This document shows positions 26,673-34,189 of a stretch of DNA of 64,000 nucleotides, piece after piece. The position numbers and the translations under genes are program-made. The DNA is taken from assembly GCF_030541005.1 (NCBI RefSeq), contig NZ_JASSVM010000005.1, forward strand, positions 1-64,000. The letters are read 5' to 3'. Position 1 is the stretch's first letter. Every line of letters starts with the position of its first letter. This DNA is from Marinobacter sp. SS5-14b. Lineage in GTDB: Bacteria > Pseudomonadota > Gammaproteobacteria > Pseudomonadales > Oleiphilaceae. The notes under the pieces were generated by a model. That model ran no database searches and was not told the origin of the DNA. It saw only the letters and a program-made list of their open reading frames with translations.

Positions 26673-27748
26673 GCGGCACCTCCCCGGTATTTGTTGGCGA
26701 TCTGATCACGCTGGGGTTGCAGCGCGGCCGGGAGGGTTTCAAACAGATAATCCAGCATAGCGGTGGGTGGCTCGGCTTCGGTGGCCAGGTATTCCTCCAC
26801 GGCCTGTTCTACGGCTTGCTTGCAGTCCGCCTGCAGGGCTTTCTCCTTGTCCGGGCTCCAGTGTCCGCTGTCATGAAGCCAGTTCTGCAGGCGCTTGATG
26901 CCATCCTTTTCCCAGGCTCGCTTGAGGTCTTCGGCGGTGCGATAGCGGGTGGCATCATCCGCGGTGGTGTGGTCACCCAGCCGGTAGGTGACCGCTTCAA
27001 TCACCGTGGCGCCCTTGCCGCCATGGGCCCGTCCCAGAGCCGCATCCAGCGCTTCAATCGTCGCGAAGTAGTCGTTGCCATCCACAATGTGGCCCGGCAA
27101 CCCTGCACTGATGGCTTTCTGGGCGATGGTTTCGGCGCCGCTTTGCAGGCTGCGGGGGGTGGAAATGGCCCACTGGTTGTTGATCACCACAAACACCACT
27201 GGCAGGTGCCAGGCACCGGCCAGGTTGATACTTTCCAGAAAGTCACCCTTGGAGGTACCGCCATCGCCAATGCAGCACACCACCGCCCGCTGCTGGTCGC
27301 GAATTTTCATGGCCGAGGCGACACCTACGGCATGGCAACACTGGGTGGCAATGGGTACAGAAATTGGCAGGTCTTCCGGGCAGTTCTGCCAGGCGCTGCC
27401 GCGCTCGTCGCCGCCCCAGTACAGCAGCAACTCCCTGAGGCTGACGCCCCTCAGAATTTGCGCAGCCTGGTCCCGGTAGTAAGGCACAAACACATCGGAC
27501 TTCGCCATGCCCTGGCCAATGGCCGTGCCCACCACTTCGTGCCCCAGCACAGAGGGATAGGTACCGCATTTTCCGGTACGTTGCAGGGCAATGGCTTTGG
27601 AATCGAAGGTGCGGGTCAGCACCATGTTGCGATAGGCGGCCAGAACCCTGTCGGTGTTCCCGGCCTGGGGCGGCAGCTCACTCAGGGGCTTGCCGTGATC
27701 ATCCAGATAGCGGGTGCTATCCACATGAAACTCGTGGAGCTCTTTCAT
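26669..27748 (-). CDS. 2-oxoacid (pyruvate-type) dehydrogenase E1 alpha subunit
   Basis: A 359-residue thiamine-diphosphate enzyme subunit. The ThDP motif is GDGG (from residue 161) ending in NN (190-191). 'GHEVVGTAIGQGM', 'YYRDQAAQILRG' and the phosphorylation-loop-like 'YRLGDHTTADDATRYR' follow the E1alpha pattern of two-subunit pyruvate or branched-chain dehydrogenases. Database habit would call it pyruvate dehydrogenase E1alpha, but branched-chain 2-oxoacids are equally possible. A strong GGAGGATGGG site precedes the ATG; it is the first gene of the operon. Confidence 0.92.
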   Translation of the reverse strand: MKELHEFHVDSTRYLDDHGKPLSELPPQAGNTDRVLAAYRNMVLTRTFDSKAIALQRTGKCGTYPSVLGHEVVGTAIGQGMAKSDVFVPYYRDQAAQILRGVSLRELLLYWGGDERGSAWQNCPEDLPISVPIATQCCHAVGVASAMKIRDQQRAVVCCIGDGGTSKGDFLESINLAGAWHLPVVFVVINNQWAISTPRSLQSGAETIAQKAISAGLPGHIVDGNDYFATIEALDAALGRAHGGKGATVIEAVTYRLGDHTTADDATRYRTAEDLKRAWEKDGIKRLQNWLHDSGHWSPDKEKALQADCKQAVEQAVEEYLATEAEPPTAMLDYLFETLPAALQPQRDQIANKYRGGAA

Positions 27749-28049
27749 CCCATCCTCCTGTCCCCCGGCTTCAAGATAAAAGCCTGGCTGCTCTAAAGCC
27801 TGCTTGTGGCCGGCAACGGCAGCGGTGGGGTGGTTCGTCTTGTTGTTGGCGCGGGTTACACGCTGCGGGATTTCTCCGGGTGCTAACGGGCACCCTGTTT
27901 AATATTTAGACGATGGTTTGGAAATGATCAAAGGAACTTTACGGGCAGGCGCCTGACAATACGTTCATCCCGGATTCATGTTGGTTATGGTTTATTGTGG
28001 CTAAACTCAATGAGCAGACACGGGCAACACCCCTCGAAGGAGCTGAACA
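27749..28049. other. Divergent intergenic region between E1alpha and the DUF533 gene
   Basis: About 300 bp without a gene. It must hold the promoters for the E1-E2 operon (minus) and the DUF533 gene (plus). The only structure I see is a small inverted repeat GGGTGC/GCACCC at 27878-27895 with a 6-nt loop, followed on the plus strand by TGTTTAATATTTAG. I see no convincing operator. Confidence 0.5.
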
Positions 28050-28769
28050 ATGAACGTCATGTCGGTACTGAATCAGATTATGGGCCAGGCTCAAGGTGGC
28101 CAACCCCGAAGCGGCGGTGGAATGGATATAAACAGCCTGGTGGGCAGCTTGGGCAATCAGGTCTCTGGCGGGAGTAGCGGCAGCGGGATTGATGTCAAGA
28201 GTCTGCTGGGCGGCGGTGCTCTGGGCTTGATGCTGGGTTCCAAACGCGGCAGGAAGATGGGCGGCACGGCGCTGAAATATGGCGCTCTTGCAGGTGTAGG
28301 CGCGCTGGCGTGGAAGGCCTACCAGAATTACCAGAGCAACGCACAGGGCGCCCCGCAGCAAGCGCCAGCCCAACAGGGCCGGCCACTGGAACAACTGCAG
28401 GGTGCCGAGCAGGAAAAGCGTGGCCTTGAGATACTGCAGGCCATGATCATGGCGGCCCGAGCTGACGGCCACGTAGACGCCAACGAACGCGCACTGCTCA
28501 CTCAGGAAATCGAAAAACTGGGGCCAGACGACGAATTACACAACTGGATTCAACAACAGTTTGATGCCCCGCTGGACGCCCAGGCGCTTGCCAAAAACGC
28601 AGATTCCCCCCAGGCAAGCCGGGAAATCTACGTGGTCAGCGCCGTGATGATTGATGATCAGAACGCCATGGAAAGAGCGTGGCTGGACCAACTGGCCGCG
28701 GCCCTGAACCTCGACCCCGGCCTGGCCAAAGAGCTTGATCAACAAGTGCGGGCCGTCAGCCAGGCCTGA
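28050..28769 (+). CDS. DUF533 (YebE/TerB-like) family protein
   Basis: A 239-residue protein. The Gly/Gln-rich N terminus (residues 1-60) leads to a hydrophobic glycine-zipper-like segment (LLGGGALGLMLGSKRGRKMG, about 50-70) and a second one to about 92. After a Gln/Pro/Ala linker comes the acidic TerB-like helical domain, 'AMIMAARADGHVDANERALL', typical of DUF533. The family is inner-membrane-associated with no assigned function; E. coli yebE is an envelope-stress gene. A GAAGGAGCTG site precedes the ATG. Confidence 0.88.
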   Translation: MNVMSVLNQIMGQAQGGQPRSGGGMDINSLVGSLGNQVSGGSSGSGIDVKSLLGGGALGLMLGSKRGRKMGGTALKYGALAGVGALAWKAYQNYQSNAQGAPQQAPAQQGRPLEQLQGAEQEKRGLEILQAMIMAARADGHVDANERALLTQEIEKLGPDDELHNWIQQQFDAPLDAQALAKNADSPQASREIYVVSAVMIDDQNAMERAWLDQLAAALNLDPGLAKELDQQVRAVSQA

Positions 28770-28772
28770 GAC

Positions 28773-28859
28773 TCAATCATCCCACCGTTCATATTGCTGG
28801 CCTTGCCGCAACAGCCAATAGGTAACCCCCAAAGCCAGGGTGGTTGCGGCAATGGTCAT
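28773..28859 (-). CDS. Possible 28-residue membrane microprotein
   Basis: A short frame from ATG at 28859 to TGA at 28773 encodes MTIAATTLALGVTYWLLRQ followed by a hydrophilic tail ending RWDD. It would be a single membrane helix with a charged C-terminal end. It sits 8 nt downstream of the yjdM-like stop, in the same direction, filling the gap to the convergent DUF533 gene. The AAGG upstream is too distant to be a strong ribosome site. Coding status uncertain. Confidence 0.3.
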   Translation of the reverse strand: MTIAATTLALGVTYWLLRQGQQYERWDD

Positions 28860-28867
28860 CAAAGCGG

Positions 28868-29206
28868 TCAGGCCTTTTTAACAAACTCTGACTTAAGCTT
28901 CATAGCACCCACGCCATCCACTTTGCAATCGATATCATGGTCGCCATCTACCAGCCGGATGTTCTTCACTTTGGTGCCGACCTTAACCACCAGACTCGAA
29001 CCCTTCACCTTCAGATCCTTGATGACCGTAACGGTATCGCCGTCCTGAAGCTCGTTGCCGTTCGAATCCCGAACCACCTTGCCGGCCGCAGCCTCCGCCT
29101 GCTCAGCAGCGGTCCACTCATGCCCACATTCGGGACAAACCAGCTGAACGCCGTCTTCGTAGGTGTATTCAGAATTGCACTGGGGGCATGGGGGCAGTTG
29201 AGACAT
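28868..29206 (-). CDS. yjdM: YjdM (formerly PhnA) zinc-ribbon protein
   Basis: A 112-residue protein with an N-terminal zinc ribbon, CPQC near residue 7 and CPEC at about residue 25, and a C-terminal SH3-like domain ('[16 protein letters not shown]'). It matches YjdM/PhnA along its full length. The old link to phosphonate use is not supported; its function is unclear. Two in-frame ATGs exist (29212 and 29206); the second gives the family start [10 protein letters not shown] and has AGGA upstream. Confidence 0.92.
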   Translation of the reverse strand: MSQLPPCPQCNSEYTYEDGVQLVCPECGHEWTAAEQAEAAAGKVVRDSNGNELQDGDTVTVIKDLKVKGSSLVVKVGTKVKNIRLVDGDHDIDCKVDGVGAMKLKSEFVKKA

Positions 29207-29246
29207 TATCATTTCCTGTTAATTGAATGAGCGCAGCATTATAACA

Positions 29247-29813
29247 CTACCGCCCCGGTGAAACCCTCGCCAACACCTCCGGGCTCTCCGACAGCGGCAA
29301 CGCCAGTATCACCCCTTCGTTAGACCGGGGAAACACCCCCGTCAACGCAGTCACGTTCACCTGATGCGACACCAGCACCACCGGCGCTCCAGGCTCCAAA
29401 TCGTTAACCAGCGCAATCGTCTGTCGGGTCTGGGTATCGCCATCACCCCGATTCCGAAAAAAAGAATTCAACACCGGCCACGCCGTCACCGCGCCCATAT
29501 CCATTTCGCGGGCCGTGTCCATGCACCGACACCACTGACTGGAAAACACCCGGGCCTCGGTTATCCCGTGATTCCCCAGCAGGCGCTTCCACAATCTCGC
29601 CTCTTCCCGACCGGTCTCGCTCAAATTACGCTGCGTGCTGCAATCATTCACATTAAACCCCGCCGGATCGCCCGTACCGGGGGCCAGAGCATGTCGCATC
29701 ATCAAAACAGCTCGCCCCTCCCGGAGCGCAGCCCAGGCTTCGTCCTCGGAAGCGATTCCGTTAGCGGGTGAAGATGCAAGAACGATCAAAAGCCATATCA
29801 GCAGAACCTTCAT
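29247..29813 (-). CDS. Secreted histidine phosphatase-family protein
   Basis: A 188-residue protein with a signal peptide (LLIWLLIVLASSPANGIAS) and a histidine-phosphatase core. The catalytic RHG-like motif is 'MRHALAPG' (Arg-His present, Gly replaced by Ala), with the second half motifs 'SSQWCRCMDTA' and 'LVSHQVNVTALTG'. Exported short members resemble SixA/PhoE-like or lipopolysaccharide core-phosphatase (Ais-like) proteins. GAGGGAAG precedes the ATG. The substrate is unknown. Confidence 0.85.
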   Translation of the reverse strand: MKVLLIWLLIVLASSPANGIASEDEAWAALREGRAVLMMRHALAPGTGDPAGFNVNDCSTQRNLSETGREEARLWKRLLGNHGITEARVFSSQWCRCMDTAREMDMGAVTAWPVLNSFFRNRGDGDTQTRQTIALVNDLEPGAPVVLVSHQVNVTALTGVFPRSNEGVILALPLSESPEVLARVSPGR

Positions 29814-29872
29814 AGTCTTCCCTCAGCTCTCAGATTCTTGACCAAACCGCGGCGGTACCCGAGCAGTCAGAA

Positions 29873-29984
29873 CAGTGTCATTGGGGGCCGCTTTCCAAAA
29901 AATTCGATGGCCACGGATGGCCTGAGAGAAGCGCACATGGATGTGCTCGTAGCGGTTTTTGGAAAGCGGCCCCCAATGACACTG
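29873..29984 (+). repeat. Long-armed hairpin repeat, copy A (divergent core)
   Basis: Perfect 29-bp arms (29873-29901 and 29956-29984) enclose a 54-nt core. Read on the plus strand the core holds two small stem-loops with GGA at the apex, 29909-29922 (GGCCA-CGGA-TGGCC) and 29933-29946 (GCACA-TGGA-TGTGC), 24 nt apart. The core aligns with copies B-E at roughly two thirds of positions, so this is a divergent member. It lies between two divergently transcribed genes, in the possible 5' leader of the YaiI-like gene. Confidence 0.85.
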
Positions 29985-30091
29985 GCACCCAAACCTGACG
30001 GCTAATCAATAAATACGCGACCCAAAACTAACAAGCTCACCCAATGAAAGGTTAAAATCACCAAAACCCAATCCAACGAAGGAAACCCGAC

Positions 30092-30544
30092 ATGCCAATC
30101 TGGGTCGACGCCGACGCCTGCCCCGTACCCATCCGGGAAATCCTCTGCCGCGCCGCTACCCGCTGGCAAGTCCAGACCACCTTCATCGCCAACCACGCCA
30201 TCACCCTGCCACCAAGCCCCTACATCAGCCGCCGCCAGGTACCCCAGGGATTTGATGTCGCCGACAACGAAATCATGGACCAGATGACCAAAGGCGACCT
30301 GGTGATCACTCAGGACATTCCCCTGGCCGCAGAAGCCATCGAAAAAGGCGCCGACGTGTTCAACCCCCGGGGACAGGCCTTTACCAAAGAGAATATCCGC
30401 CAGCGCCTGGCCATGCGTAACTTCATGGAAGAAATGCGCAGTGCCGGTCAAGTCACCGGCGGCCCCGCACCCTTGGGCCAGGCCGACCGAAAGGAGTTCG
30501 CCGATCAACTCGACCGTTGGCTGCAACGCAACACCCCCAAGTGA
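30092..30544 (+). CDS. YaiI/YqxD (DUF188) family protein
   Basis: A 150-residue protein with the family start 'IWVDADACPVPIREIL' and the blocks 'DNEIMDQMTKGDLVITQDIPLA' and 'GQAFTKENI'. The Asp-rich motifs resemble PIN/NYN-type nuclease active sites, but biochemical function is not established. GAAGGAAACC precedes the ATG. The gene follows repeat copy A and is followed closely by the Fur-like site of the ABC exporter. Confidence 0.93.
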   Translation: MPIWVDADACPVPIREILCRAATRWQVQTTFIANHAITLPPSPYISRRQVPQGFDVADNEIMDQMTKGDLVITQDIPLAAEAIEKGADVFNPRGQAFTKENIRQRLAMRNFMEEMRSAGQVTGGPAPLGQADRKEFADQLDRWLQRNTPK

Positions 30545-30561
30545 TAATGATTCTATTTTAA
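30543..30561 (+). promoter_or_regulatory. Probable Fur box before the ABC exporter
   Basis: GATAATGATTCTATTTTAA matches 12 of 19 positions of the Fur consensus GATAATGATAATCATTATC, including the first nine. It overlaps the stop of the YaiI-like gene and lies 68 nt before the exporter ATG. Confidence 0.5.
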
Positions 30562-30628
30562 AATAACGGAGAATCCGCTACCCTTCCTGCCTTTGGCAAG
30601 CCCAGCCACAGCAAGAAGGAAGCGGATT

Positions 30629-32416
30629 ATGTCGTCAAACAGCCCTCACACCAGCAGCGTCGCCGCCCTTGGCCGACTGCTTCGATACGCCCGGGGCTAT
30701 CGCCGGCAGATCATTGCAGCCACTACCTGTTCGATCATCAACAAGCTCTTCGACATTGCTCCGGAGATTTTGATTGGTGTCGCTATTGATGTGGTGGTGA
30801 ACCAGGAGGAAAGCTTCGTTGCCGGCCTGGGCTTTGAGACCGCACAGGAGCAGATCACCATCCTGGCGGTGCTCACGTTCTTCATCTGGGCCGGCGAGTC
30901 CATCTTCGAATACTTGTTCCAGATCCTCTGGCGCAACCTGGCCCAGCGCCTGCAGTCCGACCTCCGGCAAGACGCCTACGAACACGCCCAGGGTCTGGAC
31001 ATGAGCTTCTTCGAAGCCACCAGCTCCGGCCAGCTGGTGGCCACCATGAACGACGATGTGAACCAGCTAGAGCGATTCCTGGATGGCGGCGCCAACGCCA
31101 TGATCCAGGTAGGTGTCACGGTAGTGGCGGTGGGCGCCGTGTTCTTTGTGCTGTCACCCCTCATCGCCTTGCTGGCATTCACACCCATCCCCCTGATTAT
31201 CTGGGGCGCCTTCTATTTCCAGCGTAAGGCCGGCCCTCTCTACGCCGATGTGCGAGAGAAGGTGGGTGACCTGTCCAGCCGACTGGCCAACAACCTTGGT
31301 GGCATCGCCACGATCAAGAGCTTCACCGCAGAACAGCGGGAAGCCAAACGCCTGAAGGACGCGAGCGAAGCCTATGTTGATGCAAACCGCCGCGCCATTC
31401 GCATCAGTTCGGCGTTTATTCCGGTGATTCGCATGGCCATTCTGGCCGGTTTCCTGGCTACCTTCACGGTTGGCGGCATGATGGCACTGGAAGGCAGCCT
31501 GAACGTGGGCGCTTACGGAGTTCTGGTGTTCCTCACCCAACGCCTGCTCTGGCCCCTGACCGGCCTGGCGGAAGTGATCGACCTGTTTGAACGGGCCATG
31601 GCCAGTACCCGGCGGATTCTCGATCTGCTCGCCGAACCGGTAAACGTTCGGGATGAAGCCGGCAAGACACTCGAACAGCCAGTACGTGGAAAGGTCTCAT
31701 TCAACCAGGTGAGTTTCCGTTACGCCGGCAGCGGCGCAGGCATACAGGACATTACCCTGAACGTTCCTGCAGGCAATACCCTGGCGTTGGTAGGGGCGAC
31801 CGGCTCCGGCAAGTCCACATTGATCAAGCTGTTATTGCGGTTCTACGACCCCTCCCATGGAGACATCCGGATTGACGGCCAGCCCATTCGTGAAGTGAGC
31901 CTGAAGTCCCTGCGCGATGCCATTGGCCTGGTTAGCCAGGATGTCTACCTGTTTGAGGGCAGCATCCGCGACAACCTGGCCTATGGCAAACCGGATGCCA
32001 GCGAAGAAGAGATCATTGATGCCGCCCGTACTGCCGAAGCCTGGTCCTTCATTGAGGCACTGCCGGAAGGCCTGGACACACCGGTTGGTGAGCGGGGCAT
32101 TCGCTTGTCGGGAGGCCAACGTCAAAGACTGTCACTGGCCCGGGCGCTGCTGAAGAATCCCCCCATACTGGTGCTGGACGAAGCAACCAGTGCCGTGGAT
32201 AACGAAACCGAAGCCGCCATCCAGCGCTCGCTCAAGCGCATTGGCCATAATCGCACGGTGATCATGATTGCCCACCGGCTGTCTACCATTGTGGATGCGG
32301 ATACCATCGCCGTGGTTGAGAATGGCCGGATTGTCGAGGAAGGCGACCACGACAGCCTGATACGCAATAACGGCGCCTACGCTGCACAATGGCGCGTGCA
32401 AACCGGGCAGGCGTAA
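30629..32416 (+). CDS. ABC transporter half-exporter (fused permease-ATPase)
   Basis: A 595-residue type IV ABC exporter subunit: six-helix membrane domain (about 1-320) and C-terminal ATPase with Walker A GATGSGKST, signature LSGGQRQR and Walker B ILVLDEATSA, plus the H-loop in IAHRLST. It would act as a homodimer. ATG 30629 is preceded by AGAAGGA; the frame opens earlier at 30593. It sits directly before the hydroxamate uptake operon and has its own Fur-like site, so iron-regulated export (siderophore, heme-related or other) is inferred. No biosynthesis genes are present. Confidence 0.9.
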   Translation: MSSNSPHTSSVAALGRLLRYARGYRRQIIAATTCSIINKLFDIAPEILIGVAIDVVVNQEESFVAGLGFETAQEQITILAVLTFFIWAGESIFEYLFQILWRNLAQRLQSDLRQDAYEHAQGLDMSFFEATSSGQLVATMNDDVNQLERFLDGGANAMIQVGVTVVAVGAVFFVLSPLIALLAFTPIPLIIWGAFYFQRKAGPLYADVREKVGDLSSRLANNLGGIATIKSFTAEQREAKRLKDASEAYVDANRRAIRISSAFIPVIRMAILAGFLATFTVGGMMALEGSLNVGAYGVLVFLTQRLLWPLTGLAEVIDLFERAMASTRRILDLLAEPVNVRDEAGKTLEQPVRGKVSFNQVSFRYAGSGAGIQDITLNVPAGNTLALVGATGSGKSTLIKLLLRFYDPSHGDIRIDGQPIREVSLKSLRDAIGLVSQDVYLFEGSIRDNLAYGKPDASEEEIIDAARTAEAWSFIEALPEGLDTPVGERGIRLSGGQRQRLSLARALLKNPPILVLDEATSAVDNETEAAIQRSLKRIGHNRTVIMIAHRLSTIVDADTIAVVENGRIVEEGDHDSLIRNNGAYAAQWRVQTGQA

Positions 32417-32436
32417 GTAGGCCACACCTCCACACA

Positions 32437-32470
32437 GATAATATTGATAGGTATTCGCATTTAGATTATC
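32437..32470 (+). promoter_or_regulatory. Probable Fur box(es) before the siderophore-uptake operon
   Basis: An AT-rich 34-bp stretch with outer arms GATAAT and ATTATC and an inner GATAGGTATTCGCATT, located 30-63 nt before the ATPase ATG. The first 19 bases match about 12 positions of the Fur consensus; overlapping sites are plausible. Confidence 0.5.
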
Positions 32471-32499
32471 CTGCCAGCCAAAGAAACAGGGGAATCTGA

Positions 32500-33273
32500 A
32501 TGTCCGCGTTTTTCGAAGTCCGCGAACTCGCCGTCCACATTAGCAGCACGGCTATCCTTCAAAACATTAGCCTGGCCTTTAACGAAGGCCAGGTAACCGC
32601 CCTGCTTGGTCACAACGGCTCAGGCAAATCCACGTTGTTGAAATCACTGGCCAGGCAGATTCCAGCCTGTGCCGGTGAAGTCAGGCTTGAGGGTAAAACC
32701 GCGAAAAGCCTCGGCGCCCGCGCCTTTGCCCGGATTGTCGGCTACCTGCCCCAGCACCCGCCCGGCACCGATGGCCTGACGGTAAGGGAGCTGGTGGCAC
32801 TGGGCCGTTATCCCTGGCGAGGCCCGCTTGGCCGATACAGCGAGGAGGATCACTCGCTGATTGATCAGGCTATCGCCGATACTGACCTCAAACCGTTTCA
32901 GCATCGCTCTGTCGATACCCTGTCCGGTGGTGAACGCCAACGGGCCTGGATTGCCATGTTGCTGGCTCAGCAAACCCGCTGCCTGCTATTGGATGAACCC
33001 ATCTCCGCCCTGGATGTGAAACACCAGGTGGAAACGCTGCGCCTGGTGCAGCGCCTTGCCAGCCAGCGAGAACTGACCGTGATTGTGGTACTGCACGATG
33101 TCGATCTGGCCTCCCGCTTCTGCGACCGGTTGGTGGCCTTGAAATCGGGCCAGGTGGTGGCCGATGGCACGCCGGCAGAGATCATGGACAGTCAGATTCT
33201 GGAATCGATTTACAGCGTTCCCATGGGCGTGATGGAGCGGGCACCGGGGCAATGGGTTTCCTATGTCCACTAA
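32500..33273 (+). CDS. fhuC: Iron-siderophore ABC transporter ATPase (FhuC/FecE type)
   Basis: A 257-residue ATPase of a type II importer. Walker A is GHNGSGKST, signature LSGGERQR, Walker B 'CLLLDEPISALD', D-loop and H-loop 'LHDVDLASRF' follow. 'YLPQHPPGTDGLTVRELVALGRYPW' is the Q-loop region characteristic of Fec/Fhu/Btu-type ATPases. First gene of an operon with 11-, 11- and 14-bp overlaps down to fhuF, so it is tightly coupled to the binding protein and permease. The ferric hydroxamate assignment comes from FhuB, FhuD and FhuF together. Confidence 0.9.
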   Translation: MSAFFEVRELAVHISSTAILQNISLAFNEGQVTALLGHNGSGKSTLLKSLARQIPACAGEVRLEGKTAKSLGARAFARIVGYLPQHPPGTDGLTVRELVALGRYPWRGPLGRYSEEDHSLIDQAIADTDLKPFQHRSVDTLSGGERQRAWIAMLLAQQTRCLLLDEPISALDVKHQVETLRLVQRLASQRELTVIVVLHDVDLASRFCDRLVALKSGQVVADGTPAEIMDSQILESIYSVPMGVMERAPGQWVSYVH

Positions 33274-34189
33274 CCCGAAAGCCCTGATGCTTGGCGCCCT
33301 GCTTCTTCTGCTGCCGATTGCGGGAACGGCCCAGACCTGGCAACACGAAGGCGGCACGCTAACCCTCGACGCCCCCCCTGAACGCATTGTCGCGCTGAAC
33401 TGGGCCGCCACCGAATCCCTGCTATTGCTGGGTATCACCCCCGTTGGCGTGGCCGACAAGGCCGGCTACGCCACCTGGGTTCAGGAGCCGGAACTGCCTG
33501 AGGGTGTTGCCAATGTCGGCACACGGGTCGCTCCCAGCCTCGAGGCGATTGCAGAGCTGAAACCCGATCTGATCGTCACCAGCACCGAAATGGCTCCGGC
33601 GGCGGAACTGTTGGAACGAATTGCGCCCACCTACGTCATCAGCGTGTACAAAAAAGGCGCTCGACCGTACGACAAGGCCCGGGAAATGCTGACAACGCTG
33701 GGCGAAATCACCGGTCGGAAAGATCGCGCAGCGGCGGTACTGGCCGATATCGAACAGACCCTGAACCAACAGCGGAAGCGACTGGAACAAGCCGGCATCA
33801 CCGACAAACCGGTTGCTCTGGTTAACTTTTTGGATGACCGCCATGTACGTATCTATGCCCCCAACGGTCTGTTCCAGACGGCTCTGGATAGCCTTGGGTT
33901 AACCAATGCTTGGCAACAGCCAGGCAACTATTGGGGATTTTCAGCCATAGGCCTCGAGTCTGTGGCGGATGCCAGGAACAGCCGCATCGTGGTGATAGAA
34001 CCCCTGGTGCCAGGGCTAGCCGACAGTCTGGCCAACAGCCCGTTCTGGACCTACCTGCCACCAGTGCGAGACGAGGAGATCTACCGGATTCCTGCTGCCT
34101 GGCCTTTCGGTGGCGTATACCCGGTGAAACGCCTGGCCGTTGCCCTGACCAAAGCTCTGATGGAAGGGGGCAGCGACAATGTCCGCTGA
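33263..34189 (+). CDS. fhuD: Periplasmic ferric-hydroxamate binding protein (FhuD type)
   Basis: A 308-residue class III periplasmic binding protein with a signal peptide (LMLGALLLLLPIAGTAQ). The blocks 'ALNWAATESLLLLGITPVGVAD', 'VNFLDDRHVRIYAPNGLFQ' and 'TNAWQQPGNYWGFSAIGLE' follow the order of E. coli FhuD. It captures ferric siderophore in the periplasm and hands it to the fused permease. It overlaps its neighbours by 11 bp on both sides. Confidence 0.88.
   Translation: MSTNPKALMLGALLLLLPIAGTAQTWQHEGGTLTLDAPPERIVALNWAATESLLLLGITPVGVADKAGYATWVQEPELPEGVANVGTRVAPSLEAIAELKPDLIVTSTEMAPAAELLERIAPTYVISVYKKGARPYDKAREMLTTLGEITGRKDRAAAVLADIEQTLNQQRKRLEQAGITDKPVALVNFLDDRHVRIYAPNGLFQTALDSLGLTNAWQQPGNYWGFSAIGLESVADARNSRIVVIEPLVPGLADSLANSPFWTYLPPVRDEEIYRIPAAWPFGGVYPVKRLAVALTKALMEGGSDNVR

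Noticed and set aside
25106..27796. Long plus-strand frames over the E1-E2 genes
   Set aside because: Antisense shadows of genes with full catalytic motifs on the minus strand.
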